Shown here: piece by piece, positions 10,755 to 22,500 of the stretch | How the letters are laid out: each line of letters begins with the position of its first letter | Position numbering within the stretch: the stretch's first letter is position 1 | NCBI GenBank assembly: GCA_963920765.1 | Contig: OY987243.1 | Coordinates: 26,035,419 to 26,099,418, forward strand | Direction of reading: 5' to 3' | From: Ulota crispa | Lineage: Eukaryota; Streptophyta; Bryopsida; Orthotrichales; Orthotrichaceae | DNA length: 64,000 nt | Program-made: the position numbers and the translations under genes | Notes under the pieces: generated by a model | The model's database searches: none | The model's input: only the letters and a program-made list of their open reading frames with translations | Told to the model about the DNA's origin: nothing

Positions 10755-11395
10755 TAAATTCGTAAGTATAGTCGGGTATAGTAATCTTACAAATTTTTTC
10801 GCAGTAAAATTTCAGCCAATAGTTCAGCAACTTTAAGAAGCCATATCTTCCTTAAAAATTGTTCAATTTTGAAATTGCAAATTGCATTGGAATCACACAA
10901 AAGAGTACTACATGATTTGATAAAAAAAAACTGAAATTTTACAAATGATAAAAAAAAGTTTGGCTACTTCCTATATTGTGTCTACCATCTAGTACTTCCA
11001 CCTCTTGCAGAAATCACTGCTTAAATTGATTGGGCATACTTGTAATAAGAGTTTTTAGTTGCTCCATGGATACCTCATCCCATACTCTTTGAATCATGTG
11101 TATCATTTCTTGCTTGTTCTTTGGCCGTTGGTGGTGGCGTAGCTCAATCAAATTCAAGCAGTGATTTTGGCAAGAGGTGTAAGTACACTATATAGGAAGT
11201 AGCCCAATTTTTTTATCATTTATAAAATTTCAGGTTTTTTAAATCAAATCATGTAGTACCCTTCAGTAGTATTCCAAAACAATTTTTGGTTTCAAAAACG
11301 GACAATTTTTGAGGAAGTTATGGCCTTCGGAAGGTCCTAAAGTTGGCTGAAGTTTTATTGCAAAAAAATTCGTAAGTTTACGGTACCCAACATCC
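10755..11395. repeat. Foldback derived from the 3' end of a Tc1-like element
   Basis: The arms (about 10770-11030 and 11140-11390) are imperfect inverted copies. Matching words include TTACAAATTTTTTCGCAGTAA with TTACGAATTTTTTTGCAATAA, GTACTACATGATTTGAT on both, GGCTACTTCCTATAT with GGGCTACTTCCTATAT, and CTTGC(A/C)(G/A)AAATCACTGCTT. The centre encodes the tail of a Tc1-like transposase (separate entry). Confidence 0.65.
11014..11160 (-). pseudogene. Tc1-like transposase, C-terminal fragment
   Basis: A minus-strand frame of about 48 codons resembles the C-terminal part of Tc1/mariner transposases. LNLIEL at its start corresponds to the LNPIE box carrying the last catalytic acidic residue. It is followed by a basic stretch with MIQRVWDEVS and then LKTLITSMPNQFKQ before TGA, matching the usual W-x-x-(I/V)...LI-SMP-R tail. 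The N-terminal helix-turn-helix and the first two catalytic Asp are absent. It sits between the inverted arms at 10755-11395, so it is a deletion derivative. It differs from the transposase at 25.7-26.7 kb. Confidence 0.65.
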
Positions 11396-12959
11396 ATAAG
11401 CAGATGAGGTTGTTGTTGTGTCTGACATCTTTTAGCTAGGGTTGTGGTTTAGTTGTATGTCCAAAACATGAGTTTATAGTACTACTAAGGTGTAACTAAT
11501 GAACTACTAAAGAGTTACAACTTTCATTCCACCTCATTTTCATTCAAAAACACCTCTTTCACGGTTTTCTCTCAAAATTTTGGGACTGTCCGGTAGCATT
11601 ATTTTTAGCTCCTTTTTTTTCTTGAGGCTATGTGAACGCAGTCCACTATAGGAGTCATTTTTTAGTTGTTTAGCACATTCTATGGCACTACTAATCTACT
11701 ACTAGAATATGATTTTTCTAATTAAATTAGTTTAGGGTAGGTAGGCTATTTAAGTAGTTAGGGGAATAAGTTGTTTAGGGATTGGATTCCCTAGGTACCT
11801 GTTCTATACCTACTACTATGCAATTAACCTATGACTAATAAATGACTTTCATGTGATTTTAGTGTGCAACTAATTGAAGACTAATGAATGACTTCTACAT
11901 GGTTTTGCCTCTTGAACTGAGTTAATATTGTTCCTTCTATCGTATTAATTTTTTGATTAGGATTTGATCTTATTTCATTGGTCATGGGTGAGGAGCAAAG
12001 AATGTTCTAGGATTTAGGATTTAGGGTTTAGGGTTTAGGGGTTTAGGGTTTAATGGGAGTTAAAGAAAAGTGGTCATAGACAATATTTCACAACATTAGT
12101 TAAATGACTACATAATGACTATAAGACAACTATAAAAGAACCCAATTATAATCATGCAATTGTTGTCACTTAGTAGTTCATGGGCTTTTTTTCTTCTACT
12201 ATTATTATTAGAATATAACTTGAGTAAATTAATTTGGGATTTATAGTTCATGTATTGTGGCTTTCAAAACATGAAAGGTCTTGCTCTACCTACTCCAATT
12301 CCAACCAACTATTTGAAAGGGGTGTAGTTTGGTTAGCTCATTAAATTTTACGTTTAGGAGTTTAGTCGTATTTTAGTTTTACAGGAGTTGTAGTTAGGTC
12401 ACTATAATCTTCTCCAAGCATGTGATAGTCATATGTTAGTTGTATTTAAGTCATACGTTCAATACATTATTTTTATTATTGTTGTTGTTATTATTATTAC
12501 TATTATTATTGTTATTACGATTGCTATGATAATAACTAACAATTTAAAAGCTACAATTAAAGCTCTTTGAAAGCTTAAAAATAACATTTCATATATATGT
12601 ATACATTTTTATCACAATATTTATTGTTTTTTAAAGATAGAAGTCAAACAAAATTTAAAAAGAAATAATTTGTTTTAGAAAAGAAAATTTAATAAGTTCA
12701 AATATTAGAAGTTAGAACTTTAAAATTTGCAAAAAAGTTTGTTTTTAATGCTTTACAATTTAGATTTTAGCATGTAAATAGTCCATTCTGATGCAAATAT
12801 ATGATTTAAACACATTGTTGATGTTAAATTTGCCAAAAAAACTTATCTAAGTTTTAATAGCAATTACATCTAAAATTGAGTTGTAGTTTTAAAGTAAATT
12901 TGGACCCTTCATTGAGATTAGGGTTGATAGTTTGTAAGGTGAAGATGCGGCCACCACCT
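11396..12959. other. TGACTA-rich repetitive spacer with telomere-like tract and ATT microsatellite
   Basis: No gene. Words such as AACTACTAA, GACTAATGAATGAC and ATGACTATAAGACAACTA recur in degenerate form. An ATT/GTT-rich microsatellite occupies about 12471-12525. Confidence 0.5.
12008..12053 (+). repeat. Interstitial TTTAGGG telomere-type tract
   Basis: Four to six units of GGTTTAG-type heptamers in a row, with early GGATTTA variants and one extra G, followed by TTTAATGGG. TTTAGGG is the Arabidopsis-type telomere repeat of most plants and many green algae. Isolated AACCCTAA words also occur at about 14834, 24481 and 28753. This may mark old end repair or a telo-box-bearing transposon; it is not a telomere here. 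Confidence 0.85.
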
Positions 12960-13275
12960 TTGAGTTTAGGGTTTAGCTCCGTGGACTTTGATTTGTTGGC
13001 TCCATGCTCTTTAGAGAGTTTGTTGACTATGTGCACTTGTCAATGTTTGTTGGCTCCGCGCTCTTCTTAGGTTTGCTTGCTTCGCGCTCTTCAATCTGAG
13101 GTTTGCTTGCTCCTCTCTTCTCTTAGATTTTCTTGCTCCGCGCTTTTCTCAAGTTTGTTTGCTTTGCTCACTTATCAAAGTTTGTTGACTCCGTGCACTT
13201 CTTTGGTTTTGTTGGCTCTATGTTCTTTGCATGTTTATTTGCTTTGTGCACTTGTCAAGGTTTGTTGACTTTGCA
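12960..13275 (+). repeat. Degenerate minisatellite, GTTTG(T/C)TGGCTCCG type
   Basis: About nine diverged units of roughly 30-40 bp, each with a TTTGTTGGCTCCG(T/C)GC or TTTGCTTGCTCCGCGC core followed by a (C/A)TCTTC or ACTTGTCAA tail. The array keeps a few short frames open by chance (12876-13070, 13077-13268), giving Leu/Ser/Cys-rich peptides that I do not regard as genes. Confidence 0.75.
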
Positions 13276-14094
13276 CACTACTACATTGTAACTCATTTTT
13301 AGGTTGTACTTTCATTGTTTATATGAAATTGCATGCTTGTGCAAATGTTGTTGATTGGGTTTAGAAAGCAATTTGTGGGATAGTGAGTGCTAAATAAATA
13401 GTGGATACACTTTGAGGTTTTGAAAGCCTTGAACTGTATATCTAAATTTTGCATGGAATCTGCACCTGCATAGCAACTGTGAATTGATTGGATCGTGATT
13501 GCATTGGCAATTGCTCCTTGACTACATTACAACTGAATTGTGATTGTATTGTGACTGTAATGGGACTTCATAGGGAATGTATAATGATTGTAACGTGACT
13601 ATAATGTAACTTTAGTTTGATTGTGTGATTAGACTACATTGTGACGCTGTTATGACTAAATGGTGTCTGCATTTGTGACTAGTTTGTGACTAGCTTGTGA
13701 CTAGTTTGTGACTGGGAGGATGCAAGCTAAGGGTGACTATTATGTAAGTCACAAGGATAAAAATGAAGGGTTTTTTTAGCAAATGGATCTAGTTTCATTG
13801 AAAAATGAAGTCTTTAAGAGAGAAAGGACTCATATTTAGAAAGTAGGCTTGTTGATGATTCAATTTCCACCAAATTAAAGTAAAAATCTCTAATGTGATA
13901 AGAGAAAAGAACTTCTTGAACATAGCTCCTAAAATTGTCATAGTGCATTTTTCTTGCTAAAAAGGACTCTTGAATTGATATGTAGACTCATAATATGGGC
14001 ACAATCTTTTGGCATCATTATTGGAAGATTGGGATGATTACATTTTGGAATAAATTTTTAATGAATGTAATTTTTATTTTGGAGAAAAGGACTT
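13276..14094. other. TGAC-rich repetitive spacer
   Basis: Non-coding. At 13678-13715 an 11- to 12-bp unit (GTGACTAGTTT/GCTT) is repeated in tandem and recurs at about 14529-14560. Words such as ATTGTGACTGTAATGGGACT are typical of this zone. Confidence 0.5.
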
Positions 14095-14450
14095 TTATGT
14101 ACTCCTGAATGACTACAATTTTGGCCCTTTTTGGGGATTGATTTCTCTAAGTTAAATCATTTTTTTTAGTTTTTATCTTTACTTAAGTGTCTTAGAATGG
14201 CATAAACTAGGGTAGTCAACCTTTGGAATTTGAAACTCTCATTGAGAAGAGGGAGAATTCTCATTGGAAACACAATGTGCTCTTGAATGACTGCAATTTT
14301 TGGCCTTTTTTGGGGGATTGATTTCTCCAAGTTAAATCATTTTTTTTAGTGTTTTTATTTTTGTAAGTGTCTTAGAAGGGCATAAACTAGGGTGGACAAC
14401 CTTTGGAATTTGGAACTCTCATTGAGAAAAAAGAGAATTCTCATTGGGAA
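14095..14450 (+). repeat. Tandem duplication of about 177 bp
   Basis: Two direct copies, about 14095-14272 and 14273-14450, share TCCTGAATGACT/TCTTGAATGACT, GATTGATTTCTC, AAGTTAAATCATTTTTTTTA, AAGTGTCTTAGAA, GGCATAAACTAGGGT, CAACCTTTGGAATTTG and CTCATTGAGAA. Identity is high, with small indels, so the duplication is younger than the surrounding degenerate repeats. Confidence 0.85.
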
Positions 14451-15860
14451 CACAAAAAGACTCCATTTTGTATTAAAAAAAAGACATTTTTTGCCACAAA
14501 TGGGAACCCTTAGCTTGCATCTCCCTAATTAGTTTGTGGCTGGTTTGTGACTAGTTTGTGACTAAATTTTGTATGCTTCTGTGAATGGTTGGTGAGTGTA
14601 TTGTGCTTGAGGAGTTACTACATTGTAAACTCCAAACCTCGTGTGACTATATGACGACTGTGTCGTCATTTCAAGTTTGCTTCAACTCCACTCTATAGTG
14701 ACTAGGCTGAGACTGCTTTATAATAATTAAACCGCCAACATTGGAACTAAAAATGACGACTATGTGGTGACTAATATAGAACTACTTGCTACCATTACAA
14801 GTAAACTTTACTATTCCTACACAACATGCAGTTACCCTAAACCCTAAACGCCCAAAACCAAACAGTATTCAACTTAAAAACAACTAAATATGACTAAGTG
14901 GAATGTGTAAACGACTATGAACTTACTATTTCCTAAATCCAAATAGTGTAATATAACTAGAAAACAACTAACCGAGCACTACAAAATGAATGTACAAGCT
15001 CATTGGAGCACCGTGGCACCTTTATTCAAATCTAACAAACAACTAATACATGACTAATGAAAACTATGTGGTCACTTATTTGTTACTAATGCATGATTAA
15101 TGAAAACTATATGGTCACTTATCCGTTATTGATACATGACTAAATGAGAACTGTGTTGTCACTTATCCATTACTAAATGTGGATATATGCTTTGATAACA
15201 AATGTGGATTTTATAAAGCAATTATTGAGATCAAGATACATTACACATGATAGTTTGATTCTGTTAGTAGAAACGTAATAGCACCCTTGGGAATTGAGAA
15301 AATTTAAATGCCTACAGGAAAAAAGGGGCAATTGGGTTCAAGAAAGAGATAACATTTCTTTCTCCCCAATAAGACAAAGTTCACAAGACTTACTGTAATG
15401 TCCTAAATGATTGAATGACAAAAACTTCTAAACAACTCAAGAATGACTAAATTGTGACCAAATGAAATCAATCATGATATAATCATTCAACAATAAATAA
15501 CTTACTTCTTAGTCATTTTTAGCAATCATATAAGACACTATTTTTTACCTGTGTAAGCCAAGTTGCAAAGAAAATAATGGTTACCCACTAGTGCCAACAC
15601 AAAATTTGTCTCCCCTAACCCACTAAAGCAATATTGTTGCCAACTTGCAAAACAGTTCACTCAAGGGTGCCCTAATCCACCATTTTTGACTTATTTTGTG
15701 ATGTATACATCATTGGAAATCCTAGCCTCAGATCAAGCTTCAGACACTAAACATAAAATTAACTCTGCCCGGCGTTTGGAGAGAATTTTTAATTTCACTG
15801 GTTAAAATTCGGCATTTCTCATTTTCAACCAGTTTTTCACAAGCATAGACCAAATTTTCT
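14451..15860. other. TGACTA-rich spacer, then unrelated flank
   Basis: To about 15553 this continues the TGACTA-type repeats, for example ACTAATACATGACTAATGAAAACTATGTGGTCACTTAT-like sentences repeated two to three times at 15045-15175. From 15554 the character changes. The piece 15775-15850 is related to the inserts at about 6010-6085 and 43830-43890. No gene. Confidence 0.45.
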
Positions 15861-16264
15861 TGGGGAAATCACAAATAGGGGCATGAAAATGTAAAATATT
15901 ATAAATAGGGGCGCAATTTCAGAATAATTACAAATAGGGGCACAATTTCAAAAAAGTGTAAATTTTTCTAATGTTTTTTTGGATTTGGACATTGGTTGAT
16001 TTAGACACATCACATTGAATGTTAGCTAATTTCTAAAAAAATTAAAGGACTCTCCAAATCAAGCCTAAATCAAGAAACTTAGTAAAGTAGATGGCAATTT
16101 TTGGAAACTTTTAAATTTTTTGGAAGTTAGCTAACATTTAATGTAATGCATCTAATTCAACCAATGTCCAAACCAAAATTTTCTTACAAAAAATCACATT
16201 TAAAAAAAAATTGTGCCCCTATTTGTAATATTTTACGTTTTCATGGCCTATTTGTAATTTCCCC
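15861..16264. mobile_element. Foldback MITE with GGGGAAAT ends
   Basis: Left end TGGGGAAATCACAAATAGGG; right end read inwards TGGGGAAATTACAAATAGG. Arms continue through GTAAAATATTA(T/C)AAATAGGGGC and, further in, GACATTGG and TTAGCTAA blocks. ATTTTCT flanks both sides (ending at 15860; from 16265), giving a 7-bp and possibly 8-bp hAT-like duplication. A sub-repeat ATTACAAATAGGGGC occurs three times in the left arm. No coding capacity in 404 bp. Confidence 0.7.
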
Positions 16265-16958
16265 AATTTTCTTTATATTAATGCTAGATTATGCTATGAT
16301 TTGAAAGTTTCGGCCAATATTTTAGCTTATGGTTATAATTTTCAACTTGATCTTGCAACTACAACACACTAACAATACATTAAAGATCTCTTTACACTAG
16401 TGACCAAGAGCCATGACAAAGTCAATTTAAATCATGTGATTTGAGGAGAAAAGTTAGTCCAAAATCATTTTGCACTAGTTGAAAAAAATGGAAATGACCA
16501 TGGGCAAAGATGGATGAGAAAGAGCCATGAAATCCTACATGTCATAAAATGAATAAGACTTCACGATTGCCTAGATTTTATGTTGAGACAACCTCAAGAG
16601 CCTTTTTGACGAGATTTTTAGGGTGGCCAAGTCATCCCAAAAATCATTGTTAATTTATTTACGTTGTATAGTGCATAACACTTATAACCAACAACTTTTG
16701 GCCAAACAGGAAATACTAAAGCACAACATATATCTTCATTAGCTCAAAAGTAACTCCATCACCAAGCGGGACAAACCCTAAACTTTATCTTGGTGGACTC
16801 AAATTTTTGGATAACTTTTTTTGACAAAGCCTTAGGCTAACCACTTGAATTGGGAGTTGTTGGTTATTAGTGTCATGCACCGTACTTTAAAAAAATGACT
16901 ACTTGGATTGGCTTGGTTGCTAATTCCATTTATCTTTGAATGAACATCTACTACTTTT
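16265..16958. other. Spacer, nothing recognised
   Basis: No gene, RNA or clear repeat noted. The minus-strand frame at 16832-17092 overlaps the TTAA element end and has no family signature. Confidence 0.45.
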
Positions 16959-16962
16959 TTAA

Positions 16963-17250
16963 CCCCTAATGGACCACTTGTCCCTATGGGGGACAAATGG
17001 GATTTTGGGCATGTGCTTATGGCTAAAATACTTTGTGTAATTTTTTGAAATTTTTTATGGAAGATGGGAAATTCAACAATCTTTGTGGTCATCTAATTTT
17101 TTTCCTCATTCCAACATTTATTGAAAAAGTTAAAAATGAATTTATGAGAATTTTAGTTTGGCGGGCAGCCCAAAAACTTCTTTAAAAATTGTGTTTTTTT
17201 TAAATAAAAATTTGAGGTTAGTTCTTTAGACTTACGTGTATGTGGGAAAT
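16963..17250 (+). mobile_element. TTAA-type element, left part only
   Basis: TTAA (16959-16962) is followed by CCCCTAATGGACCACTTGTC. The next 280 bases match 53758 onward nearly base for base (GGGGGACAAATGGGATTTTGG, TTTATGGAAGATGGGAAATT, GCAGCCCAAAAACTT, GGTTAGTTCTTTAGACTTACG). Similarity stops at about 17250, and no matching right end is seen before the CACTA-like MITE at 17284. Confidence 0.6.
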
Positions 17251-17283
17251 TGTTGTTTGAAGCCGCAAATGTTAGCATCCAAA

Positions 17284-17415
17284 TACTAGTAGAAAACTGT
17301 GTTGAAGTCAACATAAACTACATAATGTTTTCATACTTCTAACGCAAATTTCTGCATTAGAAGCATGAGAACATCATGTAGTTTATGTTGACTTCAACAC
17401 AGTTTTCTACTAGTG
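17284..17415. mobile_element. CACTA-like MITE, CACTAGTAGAAA family
   Basis: Left end TACTAGTAGAAAACTGTGTT and right end read inwards CACTAGTAGAAAACTGTGTT; the arms remain highly similar for about 50 bp (GAAGTCAACATAAACTACAT), so it folds into a long hairpin. AAA flanks both sides (17281-17283 and 17416-17418), the 3-bp duplication of CACTA elements. Other copies: 17755-17937, 30788-30962 and 52993-53208. Confidence 0.8.
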
Positions 17416-17754
17416 AAAATAGTATGACCTTCAACAATTTGTGAGTATTTGCAAGCTTGTCTAATCTTTTTACTCACAAAATTTGAGGTGAAATAGGAGC
17501 CTCCAAATTTTCATAGAAATCAACAAACAATTACTTACCAAAACTTGAGATTTTGTATTAACTAGCTTTTCACCAAGTAAACATAATGTCATGTTCAAAG
17601 GTACAACCTTAGTCACAGTGTGTAAATCAAATAGAAAAATTTGAGCATCATAGTTTATTTATTTTACAAGTTTGGGCATATCACAAGTCACATTAAAAAA
17701 ATTGTAGATCGAATTTTTGTTACTTAAGGGGGTTCTTTTTACCATAGAAGATGT

Positions 17755-17937
17755 GCATAGTAGAAAATTGCTTTGGAAGTTGAAACCAACTAGATTATGT
17801 AGGGTAGTTCCTATTAAGTTCCTTGTTTCCAACGCAAAATTTTGCATTGTTCAGCAAGATTTTGCATTGGAAACAAGGAACTCAACAGGAACTACCCTAC
17901 ATAATTTAGTGGGTTCCAATGCAATTTCCTACTAGTG
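17755..17937. mobile_element. CACTA-like MITE, CACTAGTAGAAA family
   Basis: The right end, read inwards, is CACTAGTAGGAAATTGCATT; the left end is degraded (CATAGTAGAAAATTGCTTTG). Inner arms pair well: GTAGGGTAGTTCCT(A/G)TT(A/G)AGTTCC and TTGTTTCCAACGCAAAATTTTGCA with its complement. The target duplication cannot be read because of left-end decay. Confidence 0.7.
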
Positions 17938-19540
17938 TATGGATGTTTCCTACATATCCATGCAATCAAATCTCAAAAGTTCACCACCGTTATTTTTCAA
18001 TCAATTATCATGTAAAACCATGAATTTAATGCAAAGTAATTCACCAAAAATATGGTTTTGGTTTTGAGGAATTGAAATATGGAATGCTTGATTGAAATTG
18101 CACTCAACAATCAAATTTCTATGATTCAAATCAACAAAATACCAATTATATCCCATATTGGCAAAATTCATTGAATGGCAAAATGCGGTGTTTGAGGACT
18201 TGTTGGAGGACACTTTACAATCATCATTCTAAATGATTTTGTATGTTGTTCTACATCAACTTGAAAAACACGCAGTTCAAAAAATTATTAAAGAAAGTTT
18301 TTTGATTGATTCAAATTTTTGGCTCTATATTATAAGTCACTCTAGAATGTAGTTATCAAGACTTCTAATGGGATAGCTATTGTCTATGCTAAAAAAAATT
18401 AGCATGAGGCTGTTAATCATGGCTCAATGTTCAAAATGACTTCAGCAACCATAGTCATAGATTCTTCACTTAAAACTATTGCATTATACTTGGTAGTAAA
18501 ATTTTATTGTATCCTAGTTCTTGGTTGTTGTTAATGTTTGATACCAAAACAAGCTTCACCAAGATTTTATGGAAGAATATTATCAAGCATATCACAATAG
18601 TTAAGCCATACGCATTTCAATAAATGGCATTTTATACTACATGTCAATCTACTTTATTGGGACAATAGCACAATATTATAACAATCTATGAATTACCACA
18701 TCCAACTATGGCATGGTTTTTCTATGAGCAATTGTGATCACATACATGACATATATACTTGCCAATATCCATTAGTAAAGGGGATATCAATCCAAGTTAT
18801 GTAAAAGTTGATGTCACAAACGTGACATGTGTGTGGGTCAATATCTATTAGTAAAACAAATATCAATCCAAGTAAAATAAAATAAAGTAAAAACATGATA
18901 AAGTCGTCTAGACCTAGTGTAAATAGATGGAAAAAGAGCTATGTTCCTTATTCTCATTAGCACCAATTGTAACTTACTTATAATTCTAATCTTATTCTTG
19001 TTTGAGGCACCCATACCTCAATTTGGTCTTGATTTTCATAAGATTTGGAGGAATCCCCTCAACTCTATCTTGCCTTGTCTTCAAAGGTTTGTTTGGATTT
19101 CAGATGTCTTCTCCAACATGGCAACAACTTGACAAACTTGCCGTCACAGACAAACAAGAGACCCTCTGTCTCTTTAGCAAAGTCAATTTTAAGGTTGACT
19201 TTTAAATAAAGCACTTTCTGTTTCCAATCTTGACATATTAATGTTTCATTTTATTGAAGTATCTCAATTCAATATACACTTATTAGATTCAACTCTTTGG
19301 GTCATATTTAAAGTAGATTTTCAAATTATCTTAGCTATTAAATAGGGCCTTATTAGATAAGAATGTCACTCATACTTGACATTTGTCATGTGCGACATCA
19401 GACGTTAGATAGACAATACGACGACCAAACCCCAAAACCTGTCTGACAAGACAACATTGGCACTCCAGAACACTCAATAAGTTAAATACTAAACCTAAAT
19501 TCCACTACTTCAACAAATCCCTCAATTAATCTCAATTTGC
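17938..19540. other. About 1.6 kb of spacer, nothing recognised
   Basis: AT-rich. A short direct repeat, CAATATC(C/T)ATTAGTAAA with ATATCAATCCAAGT, occurs at about 18764 and 18839. The frames at 18941-19205 have no recognisable domain. Confidence 0.45.
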
Positions 19541-22500
19541 TATTTTTGCATATGAGAGAATCAGAGGTTACAATTTGGACAATGAGGATGTTGCCGCTGC
19601 AGCAATAGGTGTAAGCTTGAAATAGCTAAAGAGCTTCATCCTTGAAGCCGGAAAAAGAGATGGATGCTAGTTGAGGAGTGAAAGGATATATCAAGCTGCA
19701 ATTTGACATTTTTTGGATACAATCTCTTGCTCAAAGCTCTATTTTTTCTATTTTTTTTCCTATATACATGTAGTGTACATTTTATGTTTGTAGAAATCTA
19801 GCTAAATTTAGCTAGTTTAGAGAACATTGGTTCAACATATAGGTTGTTGGAGAAGAAGACATGATTCATTGCCTTCATCTTTATAGAGCATTACTTCTCC
19901 ATGTCATGCTGCATCATAAATTTTTTCCACTAAATTTGCAGCCTCTTTTTTGACAATAACCTCCTGTGCAATGCACTTTAGTACCTTCTTTGGCTTGAAA
20001 AACACTACTATGTTGCAAGCTCTATCCAATTTTGACCTCACTAGTGTTTTGCTTTCAAGTAAATTTTGGCGTCATTGTATTCTAGCTATTCACAAGAACG
20101 TCCTATCACCACTTACAAGAAGAGAAGAACGTCACAAAGATGCCCACTATCATGATATAAATGAGGAGGTTTGACAAATCCTTTGATCCAAAGTGCTTTT
20201 CAGCCAGTGAATTGGAACTCTCTATCAATAAGGAACTTCACCAAACTAAGGTGTATTTGACATATTGGGTGGACTTAGAGAGTTTTTTGGTGGAGCAAGA
20301 AGAGGCAAAGAGCAAGTTGGCCGCACTTCAAATAAAACATGTTAGTGACAACTTGCAGTCCTTTGACAACATTGCATGCCTTGTTGATGAGAACAAGAAG
20401 TTGGAGTGGTCTCTATTGTATTGGTTGAAGATCACAAAACCTCTTTCCACTTGGCCGGCAGTATTGTGGACGCACACGACTAAAGAGCTTGATGACCTCT
20501 TGCTTTAGTGGGCAAATGAGCAACATGCATGACAATGCACATTCAAATGGGAATGTCTACACATTGTCCGGGCACTCAAACTCTTAGTGCACCGGCCACT
20601 TGGAAGGGGAATGCTAAATTGTGAGCACGGATTCATGAGCCGCGAGCCGTGAGCATAATTTTTTTGTCAAAATTTAAATTTCATTTATAAATGTGTACAT
20701 AGAACCTTACAATTGCACATTATAAACATTCATCTCTTGAAAAATTGTTGTTTTTTAAGCTTTTCCATTAATTTTGAGCTCAAAATTGATTACCGCTCAC
20801 AAAATCTTGGCTCACTGCTCATAGGCTCACCGTTCTACGCTCACAAAATAGCTTACCTCATAACAAGCTAATTTAACAATGCAAGACAGATTTGGTAGGG
20901 CTTTTGGATTATGTGCCGGGTCAGCAAAAAGCAATTGCCACTAAGATTCTTACCTTTCTCCAGCGTGTAGCACATAGATTAGTGCTAGACATGCAGCATA
21001 CAAGTCAATGCTCTAAGCTAGCTAATTTTTGGCATTTTGGTCCCCAAATGATTTGGCAAGGGTTATGTGCTTGAAGGTAGAAACCTTGGTACCTTTTTGG
21101 CATTCATGTCTGCTTTTACCCTTTTATGTATGTGCCATACTTTTTTTGTCTATCTTGTTGCATATGGTCCTCATTGTTTTGCATGGTTGAGGGAAAATTG
21201 TACAAATTTGTTGTGCCATTAGTGTTTTGCGTGTGTAACTTGAATAGTCATTGCTAGGTTCACGATGCAAACATTCCAAGACAAGCTCATCCTCCATGAG
21301 GATATTGACTTTAGAAGGGTCTTTGTAGGAGAGAGGACCCCAATCTAGTCCTTCTTGCCATTGGAAGTTGGTCTAAAATCCTTTATAAAGGAAATGTTGG
21401 ACCTCTGTAGGGCATAGCTGTGCACAATTCATTTCCTAGGAACTGATATAGCCTGCAAATACATTTAGATGGTGCCAAAGGATTATAGCTCTCATGCCAC
21501 AAACCTTGTTGATGATCCAATAGGCAAGGTGTTAACGCCGGACGCACTACAGGATAAGAATTCTCTAGCTGCTTTAGTTGCTTTCTTTAGCAGGCTTTAG
21601 CATTTTGCACACACAACATTGTTTTGAGCCTGCGATTTTCTAGCGGCACTAATTTTGAGCATAAGTGTTGCAAGAAGGATCTTTGGAACTTCCAATTTTG
21701 CATCTTACCAAATGTAACTCCAATTGGTAATGGACCGAATTTTAAGCGTAAATCTTGTTTTTTAATGGAGGTTTTACCAAGAGTGAAAGACACAAATAAT
21801 TGCGGGTGCATCAAAGAGGCCAGAAGCATATGCAACACAAAAATACACTACAAGTCATGTGGCAAGGTAACCTCCTTTTTGACAAAAAGAAAAGCATTAT
21901 ATTGGACCCACAACCTCTTCTTCTGCAAGCTCAAGCCAACAAAAGGGGGCTTGCAATCGTGCCATTTGAAAGCAAAGGAGAGTACCTCTAGGCCTTGACT
22001 ATATTTTAGCACAAGTTAATCCACAAGACAGATATCTTGCAAGCTTTGCTTCCAACATCAAGGCAAATGTCCTACTTGGAGAGGAAGAAGACGTTGGAGA
22101 TGGTTGTTCCTCTTACACTCCAAGATCAGTAGTTGGAAGATTTGTGTTTGCATTAAAAGAGGTCAGCAAATTATGCTGGAGTGCCAACCAGTGATATATC
22201 AAATTTAATACTTCTTTTGTACATTTTGTAGTTGTACAAATCTTTTGCTGCACTGAGATGCCATTGCAAGATTGCTTTGAGCATTCATTGCACGTGGTTA
22301 CATGTATTTATTTATTTGCAACAATGCTCAACAAATGATTACAGTTGATTCAACAATGTGTTCTTGATATGCCATGGTACTATTAATTTGGCATGTTTGA
22401 ATGGCTAACTACTTGCATTTTTTTAGAGACTACAATCAGACCTAGACTGCATAGTAGAAAGCACAAGTGCAAATCAACAATTTTTACTACTATGTATGCA

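Larger units (their letters stand above)
10586..15553. mobile_element. Possible 5-kb composite element with inverted ends
   Basis: The left boundary reads CATAGGTAAAAAATAGCGTC followed by CTATATGA; the right boundary, read inwards, CACAGGTAAAAAATAGTGTC followed by TTATATGA, a match of about 25 of 28 bases. Almost everything between is rich in TGACTA/TAGTCA words, densest near both ends, which recalls the subterminal repeats of CACTA/En-Spm elements. No transposase for such an element is visible, no target duplication was found, and the interior holds other repeats (listed separately). It may be a non-autonomous giant element or two unrelated copies of one MITE end. Confidence 0.4.

Noticed and set aside
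12008-12053. Chromosome end or telomere
   Set aside because: Only a few TTTAGGG units are present and ordinary sequence continues on both sides, so it is interstitial.
12876-13268. Leu/Ser/Cys-rich frames that look like small secreted or membrane peptides
   Set aside because: They come from the degenerate TTTGTTGGCTCCG minisatellite; the hydrophobic look follows from the repeat composition.
21587-21838. Minus-strand 83-codon frame overlapping the decayed gene region
   Set aside because: It overlaps plus-strand coding-like blocks and has no recognisable motif; treated as a shadow.
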